DNA from: Sphingobacterium bambusae
GTDB taxonomy: Bacteria > Bacteroidota > Bacteroidia > Sphingobacteriales > Sphingobacteriaceae
Assembly (NCBI RefSeq): GCF_033955345.1
Contig: NZ_CP138332.1
Coordinates: 2,046,001-2,110,000, forward strand
Direction of reading: 5' to 3'
DNA: 64,000 nucleotides
The notes under the pieces were generated by a model, which had not been told where the DNA came from, did no database searches, and saw only the letters and a program-made list of their open reading frames with translations. Shown here in pieces: positions 26,828 to 36,117 of this stretch. Each line of letters opens with the position of its first letter. Position 1 is the stretch's first letter. Position numbers and translations under genes: made by a program.

Positions 26828-29800
26828 TCATCGTCGAGCGTACTCGCTAGGTGGAAAGCCAAATTTGGCCTTAAAATTTTTCCTAAAATATTCCGGATCA
26901 CTGAATCCGACCATGTAGGCAACCTCACTCACATTGAATTTCTTTTCCCGCAACAGCTGTTGCGCCCGCTTGAGGCGCACCTCCTTTATTAAATCGGCCA
27001 TGCTATATCCTGTTAAGGCTTTCATTTTACGATATAGCTGGGCACGGCTCAACCCTATGGATTGGCAAACGCTGTCTATCTTTAAATTGGAGTCCGACAG
27101 GTTCTCTTCCACATAAGCCAATATCTTTTGTAGCAAGGCCTCGTCTGGTGAAGGCATATCGATCGGCGAAGGCTCGAGGGCGATTTGCTGCTTAAACTTA
27201 TCCTGCATGCGAAACAGCGCCAACAGCTGGTTCCGTACCTTTAGCGCCAGTACAGGAAGATGGAAAGGTTTCACCATATAGTCATCGGCTCCCGTTTCCA
27301 GTCCTTCTATTTCAAATTCTACAAGCGTGCGAGCGGTTAACAGTATAATCGGAATATGGCACATCAAGATATCTGCTTTTACCTGTCGCGTAAACGAGAT
27401 TCCATCAACCTTAGGCATCATCACGTCGCTGATAATTAAATCGGGCATCTGTTTTCTTGCGATCAGTAAACCATCCTGACCATTCGCCGCTTCCAAGATG
27501 TGATAGTCTTGCCGGAAGAAATTGGCCAAGTACCTGCGCATTTCCTCATTGTCTTCCACCAGCAAAAGTGTGCATCGACGGGGTAATACTGTACGTGTGG
27601 CGTCCCCGTCAACAGGCTTTGCTGTTGTTTGCTCCACAGAAAAATGTGGCGCATCGCTTTCTTCTTGTCCTACGCGGTCAATAGCTAACACGCCATCTCC
27701 AAGCGGTAAAAACAAGCGAAATACCGTTAGCTTATAACGCTCCGTGTACGGCCTACTTTCCACGGTCAACCTCCCACCATGCATTTCTACCAAAGATTTG
27801 CTATAGGTAAGTCCCAAACCGGAGCCACCAGCCACGGCGGATTTCCCTTGCAGAAAAGGTTTGAAGATACGATCCATATCCTCGGCAGATATGCCAGCGC
27901 CGTTATCGATAAATGCAATAACAAGCTGTTCCTCGATCTGGCGCACACGCACCTTAATCATTCCTCCTGCCGGCGTGAATTTTAACGCATTGGACAACAA
28001 GTTGTAGCATACTTTTTCGAGCTTATCTGCATCGATCGATAGCAGAGGAATATCCCCTTCACAGGACAACTTCAGTCGAACTTTCTTCTGCTTGGCCTCT
28101 TGTGCGAAAGAGTTGACAACATGCTCAACCAATAGCGTGACATCAGCCAGCTCGAGGTGTAAACGCTCGTGCCCCGTCTCAAACCGCCGGATATCCAACA
28201 GTTGATTGACGGTTTTTAGCAAGCGATTTCCATTATTTTCCATCGTCTGCAATTGCTCTTGTACTTGACCATTTTCTTTGCCCCAACCTTTCAGCTGTTC
28301 TATCGGTGAAAGAATAAGCGAAAGCGGCGTTTTTATCTCGTGGGAAATATTGGTAAAAAACTGAACCTTACTTTCGTGCAGTTCACGCTCTTTCTCATGC
28401 AATATCGCCTCATAGGCGAGCTTTGACTTCAATTTAGTATACCGACGGATCGCGTAGTAAAAAAGATAAAGCAGCAGCATGAAAACAAGGGCATACACCA
28501 CATAGGCAGCTTTACTTGCCCATATAGGCGGTGCTACAGCAATAGCTAGCGTAGTGGGCGATTCCATCCATATGCCATCGCTGTTGGAGGCCTTCACCTT
28601 AAAGACATAATCCCCGGCATTAAGGTTAGAATAGGTTGCAACACGTTTACTCGCATCAGTATATATCCAGTCCTTGTCAAAGCCTTCCAACATGTACGCA
28701 TATTTGTTTCCTGCCGGGTTTGCATAGTGTAAGGCTGCAAATTCCAAACTGATGCTTTTATCTTCATGTCGAAGGTCTAGTGAAGAACTCAAGTAGAGCG
28801 GTTTAGTAAGCACCACACGGTCATTCACCCGCTGATTTACTTCCACAGGCTGGTTTAGGATTCGCAACTCGGTGAGCAGCACTTTCGGAGGATTGTTATT
28901 GGTACGAATACTATCGGGAGAGAAATAACTTACCCCTTTGTTGCCTCCAAAATAAAGCCTATTCGCAAACTTGCTTTTATGGATCGCCCCTTCAGCAAAT
29001 TCATTGCTTTGCAATCCATCCTGTTTTGAAAAAGTACGAATAGCAAAGGTTTTGCGATCTACTCTGGAGATCCCCTGTTTATGGCTGAGCCACACAAAAC
29101 CTTTGTCATCCTCGGTGATACCCGCAATGGTACCTTTAGGCCAAAGGTCAGTCTGTTGCGAGAGATGCTTGATGTATCCGGTTTCTGGATCGTAATAATC
29201 TAAGCCATTCCCTGTTCCAATCCACACGCGATGGTCACTGTCCTCAAAAATATTGTAAATTCGGCTATCGCTAAGCGACGAAGCTCCTGTGCCCTGCTGC
29301 AGCTGTTTAAGCAGCGTCAATCCGTTAGCGTCTTTCTTTAAAATGGCGATACCTCCACCTTCCGTTCCCGCCCAAAGCTGTTCTTTACTATCTTCATAAA
29401 GATACCAAACATGTTCATGCGGAAGTAGACCCTGCACCGGAAAATGTACCATCGTATCCCTCGCTCTGTCGTATCTGAAAATGCCATTCCATGTGCCCAG
29501 CCATACATCACCCAATCGATCTTCTACAAAAGAGAACACGGCGATGTTGTCAAGCGATGGAATATCGATCCGGTTGATCTGGTCGGTCTTTGGATCATAC
29601 CGATCGAGCCCTTTCTGCGTACCGATCCAAACCAAGCCCTTAGAATCGCAGAATATCCGCTTAACATAATTGCTTTTTATGCTGTGTAGATTGCTTGCAT
29701 CGTGCTGAAAATGTCTGTAGGTTCCGTCTTTGGCGAGCACACTAATCCCTTTACTTCGGGTTCCAACCCAAAGGTTGCCCTTATTATCCTCGCCAATGGC

Positions 29801-30538
29801 TCGAATGGTATTTTCCAATAGGGAGTTTTTACGTTCTGGATGATGGTACATGTAGTGGAATGGTGTCGCATCCAAATAGCTCCGATTTATTCCATTACTG
29901 TACGTCCCTAACCAAAGAACATGTTCGTCATCCAAAAAAAGATCACTAACGTAGGCGTCATTGATAGACCATGGATTTTCGGAGTCCACCGTGTACACCT
30001 TTTGTTTAGCTGTTAATACATGCTCTTCCACCAAGGTCGTTTTGTCATTGTCCAAGAACCAGCGGCTATTGTTGTAGGTGTAGCTAACTTGCAATCGATG
30101 GTCACGTCTATTGATTTTGCCAGCTATTTCCCGAGGTATGGCCTTATTGGCAATTCGATCAAAATCGTCTGTCTCATAATTGTATCGACAGACAAAATTT
30201 TCGTCAAAGGTCGATATCCATATATCCCCTTTACTGTCTTTCAAAACATTATGAATACGGTTATTGACGATACTTTTAGGGTTGGAAGGTTCGTATCGAT
30301 ACACGCGAATACGGTAACCATCGTATCGACAAAGACCTGACCAGCTCCCAAACCACATAAAGCCATACTTATCTTTTGCTATGCCATGTATCGTACTATG
30401 GGGCAAACCGTTCTCGGAAGTGATATGGTCGAATTTCAGCCGTAGAAACTGTGCCTGACCGACAGCTGGGTACAGCAGCAGCAAGCAGCAAGTCAACATC
30501 AAGTAGAAATTTCGTAGTCTGTTTTCCCCGGTTAGCAT
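26828..30538 (-). CDS. Hybrid two-component system sensor/regulator (HTCS)
   Basis: 1236 residues. Signal peptide 1-29; two-propeller periplasmic sensor of Reg_prop blades (about 35-545, repeated IxEDxxGxxWxGT); Y_Y_Y domain about 590-665; one transmembrane helix about 675-697; histidine kinase with phospho-acceptor His733 (FFTNISHEIKTPLSLIL), N box (NLLSNALKFTP) and G boxes (DNGAGIS, GGSGLGL); receiver domain about 990-1105 with phospho-Asp1038 (IISDVMMPKVDG); AraC-type DNA-binding domain 1135-1236. HTCS proteins bind an oligosaccharide directly in the periplasm and activate PUL transcription. It sits in the middle of the RG-I locus and is the obvious candidate for binding the tandem CAGG sites. 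I see no CAGG site upstream of it. Confidence 0.96.
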   Translation of the reverse strand: MLTGENRLRNFYLMLTCCLLLLYPAVGQAQFLRLKFDHITSENGLPHSTIHGIAKDKYGFMWFGSWSGLCRYDGYRIRVYRYEPSNPKSIVNNRIHNVLKDSKGDIWISTFDENFVCRYNYETDDFDRIANKAIPREIAGKINRRDHRLQVSYTYNNSRWFLDNDKTTLVEEHVLTAKQKVYTVDSENPWSINDAYVSDLFLDDEHVLWLGTYSNGINRSYLDATPFHYMYHHPERKNSLLENTIRAIGEDNKGNLWVGTRSKGISVLAKDGTYRHFQHDASNLHSIKSNYVKRIFCDSKGLVWIGTQKGLDRYDPKTDQINRIDIPSLDNIAVFSFVEDRLGDVWLGTWNGIFRYDRARDTMVHFPVQGLLPHEHVWYLYEDSKEQLWAGTEGGGIAILKKDANGLTLLKQLQQGTGASSLSDSRIYNIFEDSDHRVWIGTGNGLDYYDPETGYIKHLSQQTDLWPKGTIAGITEDDKGFVWLSHKQGISRVDRKTFAIRTFSKQDGLQSNEFAEGAIHKSKFANRLYFGGNKGVSYFSPDSIRTNNNPPKVLLTELRILNQPVEVNQRVNDRVVLTKPLYLSSSLDLRHEDKSISLEFAALHYANPAGNKYAYMLEGFDKDWIYTDASKRVATYSNLNAGDYVFKVKASNSDGIWMESPTTLAIAVAPPIWASKAAYVVYALVFMLLLYLFYYAIRRYTKLKSKLAYEAILHEKERELHESKVQFFTNISHEIKTPLSLILSPIEQLKGWGKENGQVQEQLQTMENNGNRLLKTVNQLLDIRRFETGHERLHLELADVTLLVEHVVNSFAQEAKQKKVRLKLSCEGDIPLLSIDADKLEKVCYNLLSNALKFTPAGGMIKVRVRQIEEQLVIAFIDNGAGISAEDMDRIFKPFLQGKSAVAGGSGLGLTYSKSLVEMHGGRLTVESRPYTERYKLTVFRLFLPLGDGVLAIDRVGQEESDAPHFSVEQTTAKPVDGDATRTVLPRRCTLLLVEDNEEMRRYLANFFRQDYHILEAANGQDGLLIARKQMPDLIISDVMMPKVDGISFTRQVKADILMCHIPIILLTARTLVEFEIEGLETGADDYMVKPFHLPVLALKVRNQLLALFRMQDKFKQQIALEPSPIDMPSPDEALLQKILAYVEENLSDSNLKIDSVCQSIGLSRAQLYRKMKALTGYSMADLIKEVRLKRAQQLLREKKFNVSEVAYMVGFSDPEYFRKNFKAKFGFPPSEYARR

Positions 30539-30694
30539 GTACGCAGAAATTGATCGTGCTAAATGTAGACAAAAAGATCGAAAGATCGGGTTTTAGCGAC
30601 CAAAAATGCGTTTTTCTATATCCAGAGGCAACATGATTCAATTTTAGGGGATGAATGAACTGATTTTATGGGACAGTTTAGCAACACAGACACT

Positions 30695-30708
30695 AGCTTT
30701 GAAAAGCT
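30695..30708. promoter_or_regulatory. Palindrome in the divergent HTCS/GntR intergenic region
   Basis: AGCTTTGAAAAGCT is an inverted repeat with 6-bp arms around two bases, and flanking GAC/GTC extends the symmetry loosely. It lies 85 bp upstream of the second GntR gene and about 157 bp upstream of HTCS. Inverted repeats of this size are typical GntR operators, so autoregulation is possible. Nothing else is recognised in the 255-bp region. Confidence 0.35.
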
Positions 30709-30793
30709 GTCTTTCCTATCGTGTTAGACATCGGGGTCAGCCCCAAATGAGGAAGCTAGTCAAATTACCTTCGTTAAACCTATTTGCAATTGT

Positions 30794-31858
30794 ATGGAAA
30801 CTTTAGTTTTTACGTCAAGCACACGTGCGACCAACAGTTTTGATTTGATCAAATCGATAAAAATAAATGACTTCTCGTCTACACCCAAGTACGTTCAACT
30901 TGCGGATGCGATTGTGGAAGCGATCAAAAATAAAATTGTGCAGGTCGGAGAGGCCTTGCCCTCCATTAACGACCTCAGTTATCATCTGCAAATTGCTCGC
31001 GATACCGTAGAAAAAGGGTATCGAAAATTACGACTCGAGGAAATTATAGCGTCTTCTCCTGGGAAGGGTTACTTTGTTGCTAAGGAGCAGGTCTTTCGGC
31101 TGCGCATCGCTGTCTTTCTCAACAAATTGAGTGCCCACAAAAAAATTGTTTATGATGCCCTCGCCAGTGAGCTGGGCGATCAGGCATCGTTGGATCTCTT
31201 TGTTTACAATAGCGACATTACGCATCTGCGTAACCTATTGCAGGGACTAGCACAGCCCTACGATCACTACGTGGTGTTTCCTTACTTCAAGGAAGGGAAG
31301 GATAAGGCGGCGGAAGTGCTCTCCAGCATCCCCACCGATAAGCTGCTCTTGCTGGGACGTGAAGTGGAAGGGTTGAACGGTGATTTTCCGGTGGTATGCG
31401 AAAACTATGAACGGGATATATACGAAGCCTTGGAGAGCATCCGAGAGCCCCTTTCTAAATACAACCTGCTGAAACTCGTTTTCCCCGACCATAGCGACTA
31501 TCCCAAAGCCATCATCAAGGGATTCTACAAGTTTTGCCAAGAGTATGCCTTTGAGCACCTTTTGGTTGACCATGCTGGACGCGAGCATATCAAAAAAGGA
31601 ACCTGCTACATTAACCTTGCCGAAGATGATCTTGTCTATCTGCTCGACAAAATCAGCGCCAAGAACTTGGCCATCGGCGAAGATGTGGGCATTATATCGT
31701 ATAATGAGACGCCTTTAAAGAAATTTATCTTAAATGGTATCACTACGCTATCCACAGATTTCAAACTGATGGGAGAATATGCGGCGGCCTGTATTATGAA
31801 TAATCTAAAAACTAGACTAGAAGTCCCCTTTTACACGGTACTTCGCGCTTCCGTTTGA
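30794..31858 (+). CDS. GntR-family regulator with periplasmic-binding-protein-like sensor domain (paralogue)
   Basis: 354 residues, a full-length paralogue of the regulator at 10586-11662 with well over half of residues identical by eye. The winged helix (KYVQLADAIVEAI, LPSINDLSYHLQIARDTVEKGY, SSPGKGYFVAK) is followed by the ligand domain (RIAVFLNKLSAHKKIVYDAL, ISYNETPLKKFILNGITTLSTDF). The recognition helix differs at several positions (IARDTVEKGYRK versus ISRDTVEKGYKH), while the sensor domains are especially alike, which suggests similar ligands. It is divergent from HTCS and 109 bp upstream of the rightward GH2, whose CAGG promoter lies in that gap. Effector unknown. Confidence 0.9.
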   Translation: METLVFTSSTRATNSFDLIKSIKINDFSSTPKYVQLADAIVEAIKNKIVQVGEALPSINDLSYHLQIARDTVEKGYRKLRLEEIIASSPGKGYFVAKEQVFRLRIAVFLNKLSAHKKIVYDALASELGDQASLDLFVYNSDITHLRNLLQGLAQPYDHYVVFPYFKEGKDKAAEVLSSIPTDKLLLLGREVEGLNGDFPVVCENYERDIYEALESIREPLSKYNLLKLVFPDHSDYPKAIIKGFYKFCQEYAFEHLLVDHAGREHIKKGTCYINLAEDDLVYLLDKISAKNLAIGEDVGIISYNETPLKKFILNGITTLSTDFKLMGEYAAACIMNNLKTRLEVPFYTVLRASV

Positions 31859-31893
31859 TGGAAACAGCATGCTACAAGGGGATAACATATCCA

Positions 31894-31938
31894 CAGGATA
31901 CGTCAGGATGCGGCTTATCCTGCGAATGTGTAGTTTAG
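31894..31938 (+). promoter_or_regulatory. Regulated promoter of the rightward GH2 gene
   Basis: On the plus strand CAGG (31894-31897), six bases, CAGG (31904-31907), 23 bases, then TAGTTTAG (31931-31938). The GH2 ATG is at 31968, so the leader is short (about 23 nt). An extra inverted ATCCTG (31917-31922) makes a partial palindrome with the second CAGGAT. Because this copy is on the opposite strand to the others and keeps the 23-bp spacing, it is strong evidence for the geometry. Confidence 0.78.
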
Positions 31939-31967
31939 CAAACTTATAAATCGATACCTCAAAACCT

Positions 31968-34829
31968 ATGAATCTATATCGTCTATGCCTGCTTATCATC
32001 TTTTTAGGAGGATACGTCAGCCCTAGCCTAGCACAAGTTAGCAAACAGGTCCAATATCTTTCCGGGACGGACAATGAACATACCGTGGAATGGGATTTTT
32101 GGGTTACCGGCGGCAGAAAAGCAGGTAAATGGGATAAGATTGCCGTTCCCTCCCATTGGGAGCTGCAGGGATTTGGCGCCTACAACTACGGGAGGGACTA
32201 TGTTACCTATGGAAAAAACTTTCAATTTCATGATGAAAAAGGCATCTACCGCCACAGCTTTCAGGTTCCTAAGAGCTGGAAAGGAAAGCGAATAGCGATT
32301 GTATTTGAGGGCTCGATGACTGATACGGAGGTAAAGATCAATGGGCAATTGGCCGGCGAAAAGCATCAGGGATCTTTCTACCGATTCAGTTACGATATCA
32401 GCGATAAGATTCTTGTAGGCAAGGATAACCAATTGGAAGTAACGGTATCCAAAATGTCGGATGACAAAACAGTGAACAATGCTGAGCGTTTGGCAGACTA
32501 TTGGATCTTGGGCGGTATTTATAGACCTGTTTACTTGGAGGCCACACCAACGGCGCACATCAGCTGGACAGCTATAGACGCGAAAGCCAACGGCAGCTTC
32601 CGCAGCCAGGTTTACCTATCGGGAATAAGTCAGCCGGGCACGCTACATGTTGATTTGAAAGACAAAACGGGCAAGACCGTAGCGACAAAAACAGTATCCG
32701 TGGCGGCGGGCGACACGGTAAAATCTATGGAGCTGCAGGTCGATCAACCACAGCTGTGGACTGCAGAAACGCCAGACCGGTATGAGGCGCAGTTTACGCT
32801 CCGCAGCAAGTCTACCTCTCCCTACCTACACCACGAGCGCTTTGGATTCAGAACCATAGAGGTGCGAAAAGAAGATGGCATTTACGTCAACGGTGCCAAA
32901 GTTAAAATGAAAGGCGTAAATAGGCACGTGTGGTGGCCCGAGACAGGTCGATCGGTGAACAGAAAGTTAGACCTGCAAGATGTAAAGCTGATCAAGGAAA
33001 TGAACATGAACGCTGTCCGCTGTTCACATTATCCGCCGGATCAGTCGTTTCTAGAAATCTGTGATTCACTAGGTCTTTATGTTTTAGATGAGTTGGCGGG
33101 TTGGCAAAAAGCCTATGGAACATCCGTAGGGAAAAAATTGGTAAAAGAGATGGTTATTCGTGACGTCAACCATCCGTCCATTATCCTTTGGAGCAACGGC
33201 AACGAAGGTGGGCATAATAAAGAATTGGTGGATGAGTACCGCAAATACGATCTATCGGATCGGACAGTTATCCATGCACACCACCGCCCAGGCAATGAAA
33301 TCAATGGTATCGACTGTAACCACTATGAAGATTACTATTCGACAAAAAAAATCCTAGAAGGACCTAATATTTATATGCCTACGGAATTTCTGCATGCGCA
33401 GGATGATGGGGGCGCAGCCGCAGGTTTAGCAGATATTTGGGAACTGCACTGGAATGCCAAGCTGGGCGCTGGTGGCTTTATTTGGGACTTTGCAGATGAA
33501 GGTATAGTACGGACGGACTTCAACAATACCATCGATGTGAACAAAGTAAACGCTCCGGATGGAATTCTAGGGCCACACCGAGAGAAAGAAGGTAGTTTCT
33601 TTGCCATTCGCGAGATATTTTCGCCTGTACATATCAAGATGAAAAGTTTAGCGCCAGATTTTGACGGCCGTATTCCTTTAGAGAACCGGTATCACCACAC
33701 CAATCTACAGGCTTGTCAATTTACCTACAAACTGGTCAATTACCAACGTCCTTATGCCAACTTCGCAGGTATCGACAGCGCGCAAAGCCAAGTGATAATT
33801 AGTCCGGATATCGCACCAACAGCGAAAGGTCAGCTCCATCTAAACCTACCCCAAGATTGGAAAAACTATGACGCCCTGTTGCTAACAGCGATTGATCAAC
33901 ATGGGGAAGACATCTATACTTGGTCTTGGCGGATTAAATCAAACGCAAGCATTCTCGCAGATGTACTACCTTTACAAACCGCAACAACAGTAGATTTGCA
34001 AGAGGATTCGGCAAATTACATGCTAAAAGCAAATGGCATCAGCGCATTTATTTCTAAAAAAACCGGTCTTTTAGCCGAGTTGGCCAATGATTACAGCATG
34101 AAGCTATCCTTTCAAAACGGCCCCGTGCTGGTGGATGGGTCAGCCACTTTAAAGTCATCCAAGCTGTATAGTGATGGCAATAAAAGAGGCATAGCATTCT
34201 TCTACGAGGGAAGCCTAGATTCTGTCCGCTGGACAATGCACCCCGACGGATGGCTACAGCTGGAGTATGCCTATCAAAGTAAGGGCAATGTGCCTTTTGC
34301 TGGTGTAAGCTTCGATTTTCCGGAGAACTATGCGATCAGCGTGAAATGGCTCGGCAATGGACCATACCGCGTGTGGAAAAATAGATTGCAAGGTGTTACG
34401 CGCAACACTTGGGAAAATATGTACAACGATTCCAAAGCAGGAATTGGCCCATGGACCTTTCCAGAATTTAAAGGTTATTTTTCCGATGTCAGCTGGATGC
34501 AGTTCAATACTACACAGGGAAAATTTCTAGTAGCGACCGCGCAAGAGGATCTGTTTGTTCGCCTATTTGACTTTTATGGAATATCTGGGCCTAAAGGATA
34601 CCCTGCGCTACCGACGGGCAATATTTCATTCTTAGATGCCATACCGCCGATAGGCACTAAGCTAGCGATGGGAATCAATAGCAAAGCAGCCGTAAACGGC
34701 CCTGCGGGCGAATTGACGGCACTGAACAGAACGATATCAAGAACATTGTATTTCTACTTTGGCTTACCGAAGGGAGAGAAAGAAAATACACAATTTATCA
34801 TGCCTAAAGTGAACGTGTTAACCGACTAG
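31968..34829 (+). CDS. GH2 family beta-galactosidase/beta-glucuronidase-like enzyme
   Basis: 953 residues with a signal peptide (MNLYRLCLLIIFLGGYVSPSLAQ). N-terminal jelly roll (WELQGFGAYNYG), Ig-like domain, then TIM barrel with MKGVNRHVWWPETGR, RCSHYPPDQSFLEICDSLG, acid/base Glu413 (WSNGNEGGHN) and nucleophile Glu473 (YMPTEFLHA), followed by C-terminal beta-sandwich domains. Both catalytic residues are present. Length and order fit large Bacteroidota GH2 beta-galactosidases. It has its own CAGG promoter and a strong terminator, so it is a single-gene member of the same regulon. Galactan side chains of RG-I are a plausible target. Confidence 0.9.
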   Translation: MNLYRLCLLIIFLGGYVSPSLAQVSKQVQYLSGTDNEHTVEWDFWVTGGRKAGKWDKIAVPSHWELQGFGAYNYGRDYVTYGKNFQFHDEKGIYRHSFQVPKSWKGKRIAIVFEGSMTDTEVKINGQLAGEKHQGSFYRFSYDISDKILVGKDNQLEVTVSKMSDDKTVNNAERLADYWILGGIYRPVYLEATPTAHISWTAIDAKANGSFRSQVYLSGISQPGTLHVDLKDKTGKTVATKTVSVAAGDTVKSMELQVDQPQLWTAETPDRYEAQFTLRSKSTSPYLHHERFGFRTIEVRKEDGIYVNGAKVKMKGVNRHVWWPETGRSVNRKLDLQDVKLIKEMNMNAVRCSHYPPDQSFLEICDSLGLYVLDELAGWQKAYGTSVGKKLVKEMVIRDVNHPSIILWSNGNEGGHNKELVDEYRKYDLSDRTVIHAHHRPGNEINGIDCNHYEDYYSTKKILEGPNIYMPTEFLHAQDDGGAAAGLADIWELHWNAKLGAGGFIWDFADEGIVRTDFNNTIDVNKVNAPDGILGPHREKEGSFFAIREIFSPVHIKMKSLAPDFDGRIPLENRYHHTNLQACQFTYKLVNYQRPYANFAGIDSAQSQVIISPDIAPTAKGQLHLNLPQDWKNYDALLLTAIDQHGEDIYTWSWRIKSNASILADVLPLQTATTVDLQEDSANYMLKANGISAFISKKTGLLAELANDYSMKLSFQNGPVLVDGSATLKSSKLYSDGNKRGIAFFYEGSLDSVRWTMHPDGWLQLEYAYQSKGNVPFAGVSFDFPENYAISVKWLGNGPYRVWKNRLQGVTRNTWENMYNDSKAGIGPWTFPEFKGYFSDVSWMQFNTTQGKFLVATAQEDLFVRLFDFYGISGPKGYPALPTGNISFLDAIPPIGTKLAMGINSKAAVNGPAGELTALNRTISRTLYFYFGLPKGEKENTQFIMPKVNVLTD

Positions 34830-34878
34830 TTGGTACCGACACTGCGCAAGACTCTTAGTTTAGTTAGTTTATGTCTTG

Positions 34879-34916
34879 GGATGGTGGCCGCCAGGCACAC
34901 CATCCTTTGTCTTTTA
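34879..34916 (+). terminator. Intrinsic terminator after the rightward GH2 gene
   Basis: GGATGGTGGCC pairs with GGCaCACCATCC (one bulged A), followed by TTTGTCTTTT. It lies 50 bp after the GH2 stop and marks the right end of the RG-I locus. Confidence 0.8.
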
Positions 34917-34958
34917 TAAGCATCGCGTGCGCAAATCGGCAATCGATACCATATGGCG

Positions 34959-35702
34959 TTACTTCAAAATTTCCGCCAAAAATAGCAAGGTATGTTGCCA
35001 AGCACGGTCAGCCATCAACTTATTGTATTCGGGTGATGCAGGATCAGTAAACGTATGCCCGGAGTTGGCATAGGTGATGAGCTGCCAATCTGCTTTCCCT
35101 TCCTTCAGTTCGGTTGTTAGCGCTTCCAAAATAGCCGGCGTTACCCCTTTATCTTCCGCAGGGTTTTCCACCAATATTTTTGCTCTTATAGGTGTATTGG
35201 GTCTCGCTTGATCTTTAGCCAATCCACCATGGATAGACACCACACCTTTGACAGGAAAATTTCCACGTGCAGCTTCCAATGCGCCCGTTCCACCAAAACA
35301 ATAACCGATCACAGCAAGGTTATCGGCATCTGCACCAGCCTTCTTCAGCTCTTCCAACGCGAGTTGGATCCGATGTTGGTAAGCTGCGTAATCGGTTTTG
35401 TATTTGCCGGCGATCTTTCCTGCGGCAGCGTTATCTTTTGGCGTATTTCCTTCGCCATAAATATCAGCGATGAAAGCGATATACCCTTCTTTCTCTAAAG
35501 CGATAGCTGCGTCCTTGGCCTCCTGATCGATACCTTTCCAAGCCGGTAGAATGAGGACTCCGGGCCTACTAGCTCCTTTTGTCGCTGTTACCAATCCATG
35601 TAGTTTTTGTGTTCCATCGTTGTATGACACCGATTTTAACGCTTGTGCCGAAACACCCGCCCCCATCCCTAAGAGGCATGCTATAATGAGAATCTTGTAC
35701 AT
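34959..35702 (-). CDS. Dienelactone hydrolase-family alpha/beta hydrolase, exported
   Basis: About 247 residues from the ATG at 35702, which opens a signal peptide (MYKILIIACLLGMGAGVSAQA); the frame runs further upstream but would overlap the Fur-like gene. Family features: GVLILPAWKGI, nucleophile elbow GYCFGG (Cys in place of Ser, as in dienelactone hydrolases), and the catalytic Asp/His segment ending NSGHTFTDP. Substrate unknown; members act on diverse esters and lactones. It is 103 bp downstream of the Fur-like gene, so co-transcription is possible but not evident. Confidence 0.85.
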   Translation of the reverse strand: MYKILIIACLLGMGAGVSAQALKSVSYNDGTQKLHGLVTATKGASRPGVLILPAWKGIDQEAKDAAIALEKEGYIAFIADIYGEGNTPKDNAAAGKIAGKYKTDYAAYQHRIQLALEELKKAGADADNLAVIGYCFGGTGALEAARGNFPVKGVVSIHGGLAKDQARPNTPIRAKILVENPAEDKGVTPAILEALTTELKEGKADWQLITYANSGHTFTDPASPEYNKLMADRAWQHTLLFLAEILK

Positions 35703-35805
35703 ATATAATAATCTATTACCTAAGGGTAGTAACGTCCGTTTGCTGGGATTGTTTTGTGGCATGTAATTTTTCAAGCGACATAGCGGCTTTCGCAGGCAAG
35801 ACCCG

Positions 35806-36099
35806 TTATTCCAGTACGCGATAGACAATGGATTTACCGTCCAAGTTTGTTTTCTCAATAATGCCATATTCGCTAAGCACCCGAAGGGTACTGTAGGTCG
35901 TTGCCCAAGAGACAGGCTTAACGGATCTTAGATGCATCCAAAATGCCCCTACATCCCGAATACATTTGGCGTCACACACAGCCTCGACAATCCAAATACG
36001 TTTTTGGCTTATTTTCAGCCCTTTTTCCCGCATCCTTGCTAAGATATCTTTTTCCATATGGGTTAACTCATGTATACAAAGGGAGGTATGATCGATCAT
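35806..36099 (-). CDS. Fur-family DNA-binding protein lacking the metal/dimerisation domain
   Basis: 97 residues (or 82 if it starts at the internal ATG at 36054, which fits the usual N-terminal length better). The sequence is the Fur winged helix: KGLKISQKRIWIVEAV, WATTYSTLRVLSEYGIIEK, DGKSIVYRVLE. It then stops where normal Fur proteins (130-150 residues) continue with the His/Cys-rich metal-binding and dimerisation domain. It follows the YncE-like gene by 18 bp. Either this is a naturally minimal regulator or a degraded Fur; no in-frame continuation is seen downstream. A role in metal-responsive control of the adjacent TonB locus is inferred. Confidence 0.72.
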   Translation of the reverse strand: MIDHTSLCIHELTHMEKDILARMREKGLKISQKRIWIVEAVCDAKCIRDVGAFWMHLRSVKPVSWATTYSTLRVLSEYGIIEKTNLDGKSIVYRVLE

Positions 36100-36117
36100 G
36101 CCTCCCCTTTGGATAGT

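Noticed and set aside
34879..34905. AGGATGGTG word identical to part of two CAGG operators, downstream of the rightward GH2 gene
   Set aside because: It is one arm of a strong terminator stem followed by T-rich sequence; the second CAGG and the -7 box are missing.
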